NCBI RefSeq assembly: GCF_020010905.1
Contig: NZ_JAGJBY010000002.1
Coordinates: 3,472,001-3,536,000 of the forward strand
Reading direction: 5' to 3'
DNA: 64,000 bases
Origin: Streptomyces acidiscabies
GTDB lineage: Bacteria > Actinomycetota > Actinomycetes > Streptomycetales > Streptomycetaceae
Every line of letters begins with the position of its first letter. Within the stretch, counting starts at the first letter, position 1. The notes beneath the pieces were generated by a model that was given only the letters and a program-made list of their open reading frames with translations, ran no database searches and was not told the origin of the DNA. Shown piece after piece: positions 32,601 to 37,681 of the stretch. A program made the translations under genes and the position numbers.

Positions 32601-34806
32601 GGTGTTCCAGGGACTGCGAGCGGTGTGGCGCCGGGGCGACGTGGTGTTCGCCGAGGTCGCCCTGCCGCAACGGGCGGCCGGGGACTCCGCCCGGTTCGGC
32701 ATCCACCCGGCCTTGCTGGACGCGGCTCTGCACCCGCTGCTGATCGCGTCCGAGGACGTCCGGCTGCCGTCGACGTGGACGAACGTCTCGCTCCACACCA
32801 CGGGCACGACCGCGCTGCGGGTCGCCCTGACCCCGGCAGGTGACGACGACGGGTACCGGCTCGACGTGGCCGACGAAGTCGGCAACGCCGTGGCGACGGC
32901 CCGGCTCTCGCGGTGGGAACGCGTGTCCACCGGGCAGCGAGGCGACGAGGACGACCTCCTGCGGGTGGAGTGGGCGCCGGTCGGATCGCTGGAGGACACC
33001 GGGGAACACGAGGATTCGGTGGCGCTGCTCGGCGAAGTGAGCAGCGAGCTCTCGGAGGCGGGATTCCTGCGCTTCGGCGACATTACCGAGGCCGCCCTCT
33101 CCTACGAGCCCTGGGACATCCTGGTCGCCGAATCGCCTGCGGACGGCGAGCTGCCGTCCGTAGCGCATCGGGCGGTACGGCACGTGCTGACCCGGCTCCA
33201 GGAGTGGGTCACCCGGGACGACCTGCCCGACAACCGGCTGGTGGTGGTCACCCGTGGCGCCGTCGCGGCGAGCGAGGGCGAGGCCGTGGTGGACCTCGCG
33301 GGCGCGGCGGTATGGGGACTGGTGCGGTCGGCCCAGTCGGAGCACCCGGACCGGATCACCCTGGTGGACATCCCCGACGGTGGGTCGGTGCCGTGGGCGC
33401 GCATAGCCGCAGCCGCCGCGATCGAACCGCAGCTGGCGGTCCGTGACGGTGAGCTGCTGGTGCCCCGGCTGGTCCGGACGACCGGCGCCGGGACGGCTCG
33501 GCCGGCACTGGCGGGACAGGGCACTGTGCTGGTGACCGGAGGCACGGGCGCGCTGGGAGCACTGTTCGCCCGGCATCTGGTCACCCGTCACGGCGTACGG
33601 CACCTGGTCCTGGCCAGCCGTCGCGGCGCTCAGGCACCGCAGGCGGACGTACTGCGGGAAACGCTGGCCGAGCTGGGCGCACAGGTGGAGTTCGTCGCCT
33701 GCGACGTAGCGGATCGCGAGTCGGTCGCCCACCTGCTGGCCGGGATCGGCGAGGAGCACCCGCTGGTCGGGGTGGTGCACGCGGCCGGAGCGCTGGACGA
33801 CGGAGTGGTCACGTCCTTGACCGGTGAACGGGTCACCGAGGTCCTGCGGGCGAAGGCCGACGGAGCCTGGCATCTGCACGAACTCACCCAGCATCTGGAC
33901 CTGGACCTGTTCGTCCTGTTCTCCTCGGTGTCGGGCGTCCTGGGTATCCCGGGACAGGCCAACTACGCGGCGGCGAACGCGTTCCTGGACGGCGTGGCCG
34001 AGCACCGCCGGGCCCGCGCCCTGCCCGCCGTCTCCCTGGCCTGGGGTCTGTTCGACGACACCGCCGGGGCGGCCAAGCAGTTGGGGCTGAAGCCGATCAC
34101 CACCGAGACGGCGGTCCGGCTGTTCGACCAGGCGTTGCACGACGGCTCGGCGGCGGTCGTCCCCGCGCCGCTGGATCTGGGCCGCCTCGGACAGGAATCC
34201 GTCCGGGTGCCCACGCTGCTGCGTTCCCTGCTGCCGGCTCGGGGCACCGGTTCTGTGGCCGGTGCCGAGGAGTCGCTGACCGAGCGGCTGGCCGGGATGC
34301 CCAGGAGCGAGGCCGAGCAGTACGTGCGGGATCTGGTGCGCCGCGAGACGGCGACGGCATTGGGGTACGCCAGTGCCGGCGAGGTCGCGCCGGAGGTCTC
34401 CTTCCGGGACGCCGGGTTCGACTCGCTGGCAGCGGTGCGGTTCCGCAACCAGCTGGTCGACAAGACCGGCCTGGCCCTGCCCACCACGCTGGTGTTCGAC
34501 CACACCTCGCCCGCCGTCCTCGCCGACCACCTCGTCGGCCGGCTCGTCGTCACCGGGGAGAGTCCCGAACAGGCTGTGCTGGCCGAGTTGGACAGGCTGG
34601 AAGCGGTGCTGATGTCAATGCCCGGCGGAGACCCCGAGACCGAAGCGATCGGTTCCCGGCTCGACGCGGTGGTGTCGCGATGGCGAACCGCCTTCCGCCC
34701 CAGCGGCACCGACGACCACGCCGAGACGGTGACCAAGCTTCAGGACGCGACCGAGGAGGAGGTACTCGACTTCATCGACCGGCAGTTCCGCCGCGACGAA
34801 CGGTAA
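19045..34806 (+). CDS. Type I modular polyketide synthase, three modules E-F-G (5,253 aa)
   Basis: Begins ATG after GAAAGGCAA and opens with an N-terminal coiled-coil docking domain (MSDSIEKYVEALRSSLKEID and on to about residue 32), the class that receives the C-terminal docking helix of the preceding PKS. Order: KS-AT-KR-ACP (E), KS-AT-DH-ER-KR-ACP (F), KS-AT-DH-KR-ACP (G), then a C-terminal docking tail (AVLAELDRLEAVL ... EEEVLDFIDRQF). All three KS active-site Cys are present. Oddities: the AT of F has CAGH in place of YASH; the AT of G has lost its nucleophile and about 80 residues. There is no thioesterase and no later PKS gene in the window, so the product passes to another protein. Module G is visibly more divergent from the others. 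Confidence 0.97.
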   Translation: MSDSIEKYVEALRSSLKEIDRLRKQNEQLATAKVEPVAIVGIGCRFPGGVSSPSDLWDVLVGGVDAISGFPVDRGWDLTDGGSGKGGFLHDAAEFDAGFFGISPREALAMDPQQRLLLETAWEALERARIDPHSLKGSKTGVYAGLMYHDYSEPLRAAADEIGGILGIGTAGSVLSGRVAYTLGLEGPAVTVDTACSSSLVALHLAAQALRSGECDLALAGGVTVMATPGAFAEQGGVARDGRCKSFAASADGTGWAEGSALVVVERLSDAQRNGHRVLAVVRGSAINQDGASNGLTAPNGPSQQRVIRQALASAGLTAAEVDVVEAHGTGTRLGDPIEAQALLATYGQGRPEGRPLWLGSLKSNIGHTQGAAGVGGVIKMVLAMQHGQLPRTLHVGEPTPEVDWSAGAVELLTEQRPWPVVGRPWRAGVSSFGVSGTNAHVILEQAPESEPTARVEAEPVVVPWVLSARSELALREQARRLLAHVEAGPGLDPVDVGAALVSTRASLEHRAVVLGADREQLIARLAGLAAGEPGAGVVAGQSAVSGRGVVFVFPGQGAQWVGMGQGLLTASPVFAERMAECARALAPFVEWDLLEVLGDEEALGRVDVVQPVLWAVMVSLAQVWQSLGVTPVAVVGHSQGEIAAACVAGGLSLDDAARISAVRSRMIAGSLAGRGGMVSVGLPRAEAESLIVRWEGRLSVAAVNGPSSVVVSGDPEALAELVVAGEAENFRARRIEVDYASHSAHVEEIRAELVEALADIAPMEGAVAFYSTVTGELTDTRDLDAGYWYRNLRETVRLADTTRALAAAGHGAFVEVSPHPVLTPSLEETLFESHPAVVVTGTLRRGESESEQLLAAAARLHTRGVPVDWAAIVGRGPVVDLPTYAFQRERYWPEAAAGPVVAGADDELWSVVEGADAGSLSAELGVDEQALAEVVPALAVWRERRRAGSRVEGWRFAESWKLLPGVPGGVLPGSWLVVVPAGWGEDAWVAGVVGALGAGVVRLEVAGDTDRAVLAARLANLPEPAGVVSLLGLAEEAGAEFGATPVGLAGTVGLVQALGDCGITAPVWCVTRGAVSVGSADPVVSPVQTALWGLGRSAALDLPGRWGGLVDLPVVFDEQAGGLLRRVLTGDEDQVAVRESGVYGRRLVRAGSGAAHGEVRLSGSVLITGGTGGLGGHVARWAVARGAEHVVLVSRRGEQADGVSGLREELIAQGARVTVEACDVADREALAAVLGAIPGEFPLTAVVHAAGIGDHHAPVGELELGRLDAVLRAKMVSAWHLHELTAGLELQAFVLFSSGAASWGAGGQAAYAAANAFLDGLAGYRHGAGLAATSIAWGLWAGPGMGAAGAEFVEGYRRRGVFPMEPGLAMAALERAVGDGSVTLTVTNTDWETFAPSFTVERPSALLSGIPEVRKALALSGVQPGGESALRSRLAGLGERERARALLDLVRREAAVTLGFDNADALPQGRAFRDVGFDSLTAVELRNKLASATGLVLPASLVFDYPTPAALAEHLGSELLGTVEAAPVTPVITAALDEPIAIVGMGCRFPGGVSSPEQLWNAVVSSVDAMSEFPADRGWDLVGDGFARVGGFVEDVAGFDAGFFGISPREALAMDPQQRLLLETAWEALERTGIAPNALKGSKTGVFVGGAVSGYETVGNVSDEADGYRITGGASSVLSGRIAYVLGLEGPAVTVDTACSSSLVALHLAAQALRSGECDLALTGGVAVMATPGAFAEFATQGVLAGDGRCKSFAASADGTGWGEGAGLLVVERLSDARRNGHRVLAVVRSSAINQDGASNGLSAPNGPSQQRVIRQALASAGLTTAEVDVVEAHGTGTRLGDPIEAQALLATYGQDRPEDRPLWLGSLKSNIGHTQAAAGVAGVIKMVLAMQHGQLPRTLHVDEPTPEVDWSAGAVELLTEQRPWPVVDRPWRAGVSSFGVSGTNAHVILEQAPELEPASRVEAEPSVVPWVLSARSESALRDQARRLAAHMEADPELDPVDVGAALVSTRAGLEHRAVVLGTDRDELIARLTGLATGEPGTGVVTGIAGQTGEREVVFVFPGQGAQWTGMAQELLAASPVFAERMAECAQALAPFVDWDLLEALEDQEALGRVEVVQPVLWAVMVSLAQVWQSLGVTPAAVMGHSQGEIAAACVAGGLSLADAARIIAVRSRLLAKSLSGRGGMVSVRLPRAEAESLITRWEGRLSIAAVNGPSWVVVSGDAEAVTELVVAGEAEDFRTRRMDTDCAGHSPQVDEIKAELIEALADIAPMEGTVAFYSTVTGELTDTRDLDAEYWYRNARETVRLAETTPVLATAGYEMFVEVSPHPVLTPSLEETLFESHPAAVVTGTLRRGENEPEQLLTALSTLHTHGVPVDWSAIVGQDSTVELPTYAFQHQRYWPRPRTVAGDARGMGLTSVGHPLLGAAVELAGGEGVVFTNRLSLTSHAWLADHTARGVVLLAGTAFVELVVRAGDEVGCGVLEDLALERPLVLSERGAVQVQVVVEAPAESGRRAVSVYSRPEETGTEAGWTRHASGTLTSEAGAPSGVELTVWPPAGAEPVPVDGFYEALAETGYGYGPAFQGVRTVWRRGEEVFAEVRLPDEVAERAGEFGIHPALFDAALHAAAFLPAGGEGGLPFSWSGVSLHASGARSLRVRLSETDDGALCLNAADDTGAPVLSVDSLTLRPLRAELLDGDAQRSLFSVDWTLKPAVPTGTENSPRCVVAGAGGQDLAKMLGVAWYPELSECPETDLVLLPTGADADDGDVAAAARSEVCRVLELVQEWVADERGDARLVVVTRNAVSTGTGDRVEDMAGVQGLVRSARSEHPGRFGLVDVDGSAESWQCLPAVLSETTDDEGDFELAVRAGQAYTPRLTRTREVLTAPMETWRLGMTGQGSVDDLVLEPSPEAEVPLEAGQVRIGVRAAGLNFRDVLNVLGVYPGEAPLLGAEVAGVVLEAGPGVTGFVPGDRVMGMAVGGFGPVVAADARLIVPIPRGWSFAQAAGVPVVFLTALYGLRETGRLTAGQRVLVHAAAGGVGMAAVQLARLWGAEVFATASPGKQDTVYGLGVARDHIASSRTTEFADRFTGMDVVLNSLAGEFIDASLNVLRDGGRFVELGKTDLRDTDAIATTHPGVSYHAIDLEIDLDVVGGMLAELAELFESGVLSPLPTRTWDVRQSRDAFRYMAQARHVGKIVLTVPQQLDPDRTVLITGGTGGLGGLLARHLADRHGIRHLTLVSRQGIAAPGAQELVEELTALGAQVRVVACDVSDRNAVTELIAGVPQQHPLTAVIHAAAVLDDGTITSLTPERIDTVMRPKADAAWYLHEATAGLDLAAFILFSSFSATSGAPGQGNYAAANAFLDALALHRQVQGLPAASLAWGWWADTSSMTGLGHTDHARFGRAGVRAMPAAEGLALFDLACRRPEAYLVPVGLELPRNGGSVPPLLRGLVASGPARPVARAGVQDSSGLVRRLAGLTAADQQRLLLDLVCGHVATVLGHASVEAVDPEKALRDMGFDSLTTVELRNRLAAATGLRLPATLAFDHPTTSRLATHLRQQLLGTVEAVSVTPVTTAALDEPIAIVGMGCRFPGGVESPEQLWTLLTGGIDTISAFPTQRGWDLTGDGATQTGGFLKDVAGFDAGFFGISPREALVMDPQQRLLLETAWEALERSGIDPNTLKGSRTGVFVGGTGSGYDTVGDAADQVDGYLLTGAASSVLSGRIAYTLGLEGPAVTVDTACSSSLVALHLAAQALRSGECSMALAGGVTVMATPGVFIAGSAMQGGVGGDGRCKAFAATADGFGVAEGAGLLVVERLSDARRNGHRVLAVVRGSAINQDGASNGLTAPNGPSQQRVIRQALASAGVPTTEVDVVEAHGTGTRLGDPIEAQALLATYGQDRSEDRPLWLGSVKSNLGHTQAAAGVAGVIKMVLAMQHGQLPRTLHVDEPTPEVDWSAGAVELLTEQQPWPAVDRPWRAGVSSFGISGTNAHVILEQAPDQAPDLEPAPDVEVVPWVLSARSESALRDQARRLLAHVEANPELDPVDVGAALVSTRASFGHRAVVLGTDRDQLIAGLAGLAAGEPGAGVASGVSAASGRTAFLFTGQSAQRLEMGRELAAEFPVFAEAFDEVRARFAEWLPGSPEPAATDDGLADPAWAQATLFAFEVAMFRLLSSWGVTPDYVAGHATGEAVAAYVAGVWSLDDARRVLTAGDDENGTAPTESPGPSRIVLVSLESGEPVQERPEFAVADTQRPARFAEAVGWLREQGATRFVELGPDAALTGLRPDGVDAEFVAMQRQDRPQVYEAMAALAFLYTRGVTVDWRAMFARSGARRVELPTYAFQRERFWSLASGTGGVAGAGLSTAGHALLGAVVRLADRDELVFTSRLSQATHPWLAEHHLGATAVLPVTALVDIAMRAGDEAGCAVLEELTVHAPLVIPDHGAVQVQVVVGSPDEEGRRPIVVYARPENTDDEWLSYATGLLAALGGEPGWTERTWPPADARPVPVEDAYDLLAERGHRHGPVFQGLRAVWRRGDVVFAEVALPQRAAGDSARFGIHPALLDAALHPLLIASEDVRLPSTWTNVSLHTTGTTALRVALTPAGDDDGYRLDVADEVGNAVATARLSRWERVSTGQRGDEDDLLRVEWAPVGSLEDTGEHEDSVALLGEVSSELSEAGFLRFGDITEAALSYEPWDILVAESPADGELPSVAHRAVRHVLTRLQEWVTRDDLPDNRLVVVTRGAVAASEGEAVVDLAGAAVWGLVRSAQSEHPDRITLVDIPDGGSVPWARIAAAAAIEPQLAVRDGELLVPRLVRTTGAGTARPALAGQGTVLVTGGTGALGALFARHLVTRHGVRHLVLASRRGAQAPQADVLRETLAELGAQVEFVACDVADRESVAHLLAGIGEEHPLVGVVHAAGALDDGVVTSLTGERVTEVLRAKADGAWHLHELTQHLDLDLFVLFSSVSGVLGIPGQANYAAANAFLDGVAEHRRARALPAVSLAWGLFDDTAGAAKQLGLKPITTETAVRLFDQALHDGSAAVVPAPLDLGRLGQESVRVPTLLRSLLPARGTGSVAGAEESLTERLAGMPRSEAEQYVRDLVRRETATALGYASAGEVAPEVSFRDAGFDSLAAVRFRNQLVDKTGLALPTTLVFDHTSPAVLADHLVGRLVVTGESPEQAVLAELDRLEAVLMSMPGGDPETEAIGSRLDAVVSRWRTAFRPSGTDDHAETVTKLQDATEEEVLDFIDRQFRRDER
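23650..29715 (+). other. PKS module F: KS - AT(unusual CAGH motif) - DH - ER - KR (B-type) - ACP
   Basis: KS Cys codon 24142-24144. The AT has GHSQGE (Ser 25483-25485), but the specificity box reads TDCAGHSPQ at about 25783-25806 where modules C and E read VDYASHSAH. xAGH variants are known from ethylmalonyl-type ATs. DH motif HTARGVVLLA has Ala for Pro; DAALH is present. The ER is complete (about 27700-28640), with RDVLNVLGVYPG and GGVGMAAVQLA. KR VLDDG is B-type. ACP Ser codon 29596-29598. Confidence 0.9.
29770..34803 (+). other. PKS module G: KS - AT (inactive, truncated) - DH - KR (B-type) - ACP - C-terminal docking domain
   Basis: The KS is normal (Cys codon 30256-30258). The AT-like stretch 31320-32000 starts TAFLFTGQSAQ, but GHSxGE has become GHATGE (Ala codon 31591-31593), and about 80 residues spanning the second half of the fold, including the HAFH/YASH box, are missing. 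The DH has HHLGATAVLP (Gly of HxxxG replaced by Ala) and DAALH. KR ALDDG is B-type. ACP Ser codon 34423-34425. The tail from about 34560 has docking helices. Confidence 0.9.
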
Positions 34807-34824
34807 GGGTCCAGCATTCGATCA

Positions 34825-34850
34825 GGTCCCCCCGACCGGCGGGGGGCACC
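34825..34850 (+). terminator. GC hairpin after the PKS operon (7-bp stem, ACCGG loop)
   Basis: CCCCCCG at 34828-34834 pairs with CGGGGGG at 34840-34846 around loop ACCGG, about 20 bp after the PKS stop. There is no U-tract, as is common in Streptomyces. The 17-base core CCCCCGACCGGCGGGGG recurs at 36262-36278 beyond the next gene, so a shared regulatory role is possible instead. Confidence 0.5.
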
Positions 34851-34876
34851 CCGCCGTGTGGCTGGAGCTTGTGCGC

Positions 34877-34890
34877 GTCGGCCGGCCGAC
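34877..34890. promoter_or_regulatory. Perfect 14-bp palindrome upstream of the sensor kinase gene
   Basis: GTCGGCCGGCCGAC is fully self-complementary and is followed within 40 bp by two GGTCGG direct repeats. It lies about 190 bp before the proposed kinase start in a 270-bp gene-free stretch. It could be an operator; no regulator is known. Confidence 0.3.
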
Positions 34891-35077
34891 GGTTTCGGGG
34901 GCTTTAGGGTCGGTGCGACAGGGGTCGGACGAGCTGGGTGAAGGCGGGGCGCGTGACGCGGGCGGTGGCGGCGGCGAGGCTGGGCAGCGGGGAGCACACC
35001 GGAGTTCCTGGTCTGGCGGGGGTACGGGGGGACAGCGGCGCCCGGCACGCCGTACCCCCGTCGTCGGGGACCCCGCG

Positions 35078-36196
35078 ATGAACCGTGCCCGCGCGCTGTG
35101 GGACCGCGTCCCCGCCCCGGTCGTCGATCTCCTGCTGGTAGTGGCGGCGGCCGTGGACCTGCGGCTGAACCTGTGGGACGACACGCGCCTCGGCATCACG
35201 CTGGCCGGGCTCGGTGTCGTCGCGCTGGCCCTGCGGCGCCGGTTCCCGCTCGCCGTGTTCCTGCTCACCGTGCCCAGCGCGCTGACGCAGCCCGTCGCCG
35301 TCGCCCCGGTCGTGGCGCTGTTCACGCTGGCCGGGCGTTCCCGCGACCGGCGGCTGCTCGCGGGGTGCGTCGCCCTGACCGCCGTCGCGAACAGCACCCC
35401 GTGGCCGCTGGAGAGCCTCACCGACGTCGGCCGGGCCATGACGCTGGTGACCTTCGTGTACGGCCTGGCGATCGCCGCCGCCCCGGTCCTCATCGCCCAG
35501 CTCCTCCAGACCCGCCGGGACCTGGCGCGCCGGCTCGTCGAGATCGAGGAGGCCAGGGAGCACGAGCGGGCCCTGCACGCCCAGGCCGTCCTCGCCCGGG
35601 AACGCACCCAACTGGCACGGGAGATGCACGACGTGGTCTCGCACCAGGTCAGCCTCATCGCCGTACAGGCCGGCGCCCTCCAGGTCGCGAGCAAGGACGT
35701 GGACACCAAGGAGGCCGCCCGCACGATCCGTTCGCTGAGCGTCACCACGCTCGACGAGCTGCGCACCATGGTCACCCTGCTGCGTGCCTCCGGCGGCAGC
35801 GCCACCGAGCTGACTCCCCAGCCCACCCTGGCCGACCTGCGCACCCTCGTGGAGTCGAGCGGCACCCACGTACAGCTGACCGGCGAACTGCCGCCCGCCG
35901 TCGGCACCCCGGCCCAGCGCGCCGTGTACCGCACGGTCCAGGAGGCGCTGACCAACGTCCGCAAACACGCCCCCGGCGCGACGGCCCGCGTGGAGCTGTG
36001 GCAGGACGGCGACGGCATCGGCGTGACCGTCACCAACACCGCGCCCACGCGCCCCTCCCTGGCCCTGCCCGGCTCCCACCAGGGCCTGGTCGGCCTGCGG
36101 GAACGGGCCGACATCCTGCACGGCACGCTGGAGGCGGGGCCGACCGCGCAGGGGGGTTACCGGGTGAGCCTGCGCATCCCGCTCGACGGGGACTGA
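35078..36196 (+). CDS. NarL-type sensor histidine kinase (372 aa)
   Basis: Start ATG 35078 (MNRARALWDRVPAPVVDLL) is chosen because the upstream in-frame stretch is Gly/Arg-rich and lacks protein-like features. Residues about 12-145 form five or six hydrophobic membrane segments; a coiled linker (about 145-180) leads to the HisKA_3 box (REMHDVVSHQVSL, phospho-acceptor His184). The HATPase domain follows, with ALTNVRKHAPG (N box) and GLVGLRERAD (G box). Such kinases autophosphorylate and pass phosphate to a LuxR-type response regulator. None is adjacent: upstream is the PKS operon, downstream a membrane protein. It therefore appears as an orphan sensor unless the partner lies elsewhere. The signal is unknown. 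Confidence 0.93.
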   Translation: MNRARALWDRVPAPVVDLLLVVAAAVDLRLNLWDDTRLGITLAGLGVVALALRRRFPLAVFLLTVPSALTQPVAVAPVVALFTLAGRSRDRRLLAGCVALTAVANSTPWPLESLTDVGRAMTLVTFVYGLAIAAAPVLIAQLLQTRRDLARRLVEIEEAREHERALHAQAVLARERTQLAREMHDVVSHQVSLIAVQAGALQVASKDVDTKEAARTIRSLSVTTLDELRTMVTLLRASGGSATELTPQPTLADLRTLVESSGTHVQLTGELPPAVGTPAQRAVYRTVQEALTNVRKHAPGATARVELWQDGDGIGVTVTNTAPTRPSLALPGSHQGLVGLRERADILHGTLEAGPTAQGGYRVSLRIPLDGD

Positions 36197-36257
36197 CCTC
36201 GGCAGGGTTGCCCGCCCGGTCACCGGACGGCAGAAGCCCCCGCCGGACGGCAGGGAC

Positions 36258-36284
36258 GTACCCCCCGACCGGCGGGGGCGGTAC
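36258..36284. promoter_or_regulatory. Inverted repeat with GTAC ends, sharing a 17-base core with the hairpin at 34829
   Basis: GTACCCCCCGACCGGCGGGG and onward to GGTAC: outer GTAC/GTAC arms plus inner CCCCCG/CGGGGG arms around ACCGG. It lies about 50 bp before the DUF418-like gene and carries the core seen after the PKS operon. Upstream, CCGGACGGCAG is repeated at 36223 and 36243. It may be a terminator for the kinase gene or an operator for the next gene. Confidence 0.4.
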
Positions 36285-36334
36285 CGACAGGTGCCGGATG
36301 GTCCGCCCCCGGGTGCCCGCGCGAGATTCTTCCC

Positions 36335-37543
36335 ATGACCGATCCGCAGCCGCTGCTGAAGCCGCCCGCCCCGCAGGAGAACTCGCCTCCGCCGCCCCGG
36401 ACCGCCTCCGCTCCCTCGATGGGACGTCTCGTCGGTGTGGACCTGGCCCGCGCGCTGGCCGTGTTCGGCATGTACGTCGTGCACATCGGGCCCCCGCTGT
36501 CCGCGACGCACGGCGTGGCGAGCTGGGTCCGCTACCTGGCGGACGGCCACTCGTCGGTCCTGTTCGCCACCCTCGCCGGGTTCTCCCTGATGCTGCTCGC
36601 CGGCCGCCGGGAGCCGAGGACCGGCCTCGCGGGCCGGCAGGCGAAGGCCCGGATCGCGATCCGCGCCGTGATCCTGATCGCCCTCGGCACCGTGATGGCG
36701 ATGGAGTACGGCGGGGTGATCATCCTCGCCTTCTACGGCGTCTACTTCCTGCTCGCCCTCCCCCTGGTGCGCCTGAGCGCCAAGGCGCTCGCGATCACCG
36801 CCGGGACCCTCGCCCTCGTCACCCCGCAGCTGGCGTTCGTCCTGAACCGCGTGCTGACCGACTCGGTCAGGCAGAGCGTCAACGCCTACGACCCGCTCCA
36901 CCGGATCGGCGACGTCGGCGTGCTCGACCTGCTGTTCACCGGCTTCTACCCGACGATCACCTGGATGTCGTTCGTGGTCGCCGGCATGGCGCTGGCCCGC
37001 CTCGACCTGTCCGCGCCCGTCGTCCGGCGGCGCCTGGCCGCGTTCGGCGCCGCCCTCATCGTGGCCGCGTACGGCCTGTCCCTGCTGCTCGCCGGCCAGG
37101 GCGCGCTGAGGAGTACGGCCGAGGACGGGGCGTCGTCCGGCGGCTCCGTGTCCCTCGACGGCGGGGCGCCCTCGGCCTCGTCGCTCCTGACGGCCGGCCC
37201 GCACAGCGGCACCACGTTCGACATCGTCGGCAGCGTGGGTGTCGCGATCCTCGTGATCGTGGGCGCGACCGCGCTGATCGAACGCCTCCCGCGACTGGGC
37301 CGCCTGGCCCGGCCGGTCATCGCCGTGGGCACCATGTCCCTCACGGCCTACGTGGGCCACTTCGTCGCGCAGTCCGTGCTGTCCACGTCCGGCGGGGACA
37401 GCTCCCAGCAGTCCTGGACACCGCTGCTCCTGTACGTCCTCGGAGCGATCGTGTTCGCCGGTGTGTGGTCCCGCTTCTTCCGGCGCGGACCCCTGGAGCA
37501 CCTGCTCAACGTCGCGACCAAACCGGCGAAGTACGTCCGGTGA
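36335..37543 (+). CDS. DUF418/heparan-alpha-glucosaminide N-acetyltransferase-like integral membrane protein (402 aa)
   Basis: A Pro-rich cytoplasmic N-terminus (about 28 residues) is followed by RLVGVDLARALAVFGMYVVH, the opening typical of the YeiB/DUF1624-DUF418 membrane acyltransferase-like family. About ten hydrophobic segments follow to the C-terminus, with a Gly/Ser-rich hydrophilic loop near residues 255-290. Family members are thought to move acyl groups across the membrane, but substrates are mostly unknown. The start ATG has no clear ribosome site. The gene follows the kinase by 138 bp and is closed by a strong hairpin terminator. Function here is not determined; surface polymer or lipid modification is possible. 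Confidence 0.85.
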   Translation: MTDPQPLLKPPAPQENSPPPPRTASAPSMGRLVGVDLARALAVFGMYVVHIGPPLSATHGVASWVRYLADGHSSVLFATLAGFSLMLLAGRREPRTGLAGRQAKARIAIRAVILIALGTVMAMEYGGVIILAFYGVYFLLALPLVRLSAKALAITAGTLALVTPQLAFVLNRVLTDSVRQSVNAYDPLHRIGDVGVLDLLFTGFYPTITWMSFVVAGMALARLDLSAPVVRRRLAAFGAALIVAAYGLSLLLAGQGALRSTAEDGASSGGSVSLDGGAPSASSLLTAGPHSGTTFDIVGSVGVAILVIVGATALIERLPRLGRLARPVIAVGTMSLTAYVGHFVAQSVLSTSGGDSSQQSWTPLLLYVLGAIVFAGVWSRFFRRGPLEHLLNVATKPAKYVR

Positions 37544-37547
37544 GACC

Positions 37548-37589
37548 CCGCGGCGGCGTTCCCGAGCGTCCCCGGGAACGCCGTCGCGG
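37548..37589 (+). terminator. Strong hairpin terminator (17-bp stem, one mismatch, 8-nt loop)
   Basis: The arm 37548-37564 pairs with 37573-37589 (CCGCGGCGGCGTTCCCG against CGGGAACGCCGTCGCGG), starting 5 bp after the stop codon of the membrane protein gene. Confidence 0.8.
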
Positions 37590-37681
37590 CTGTACACGAG
37601 GGGGTCGTCTCCCGTCGTGTCGCCCCGGTCACCCGCCGCTATCATGTGGGCCGTCCGCAACATGCCCAGCGGGAGGTCGAG

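Noticed and set aside
34856..35077. Possible 74-residue N-terminal extension of the sensor kinase
   Set aside because: The stretch is Gly/Arg-rich, overlaps the palindrome and hairpin region, and the membrane domain begins naturally at ATG 35078.
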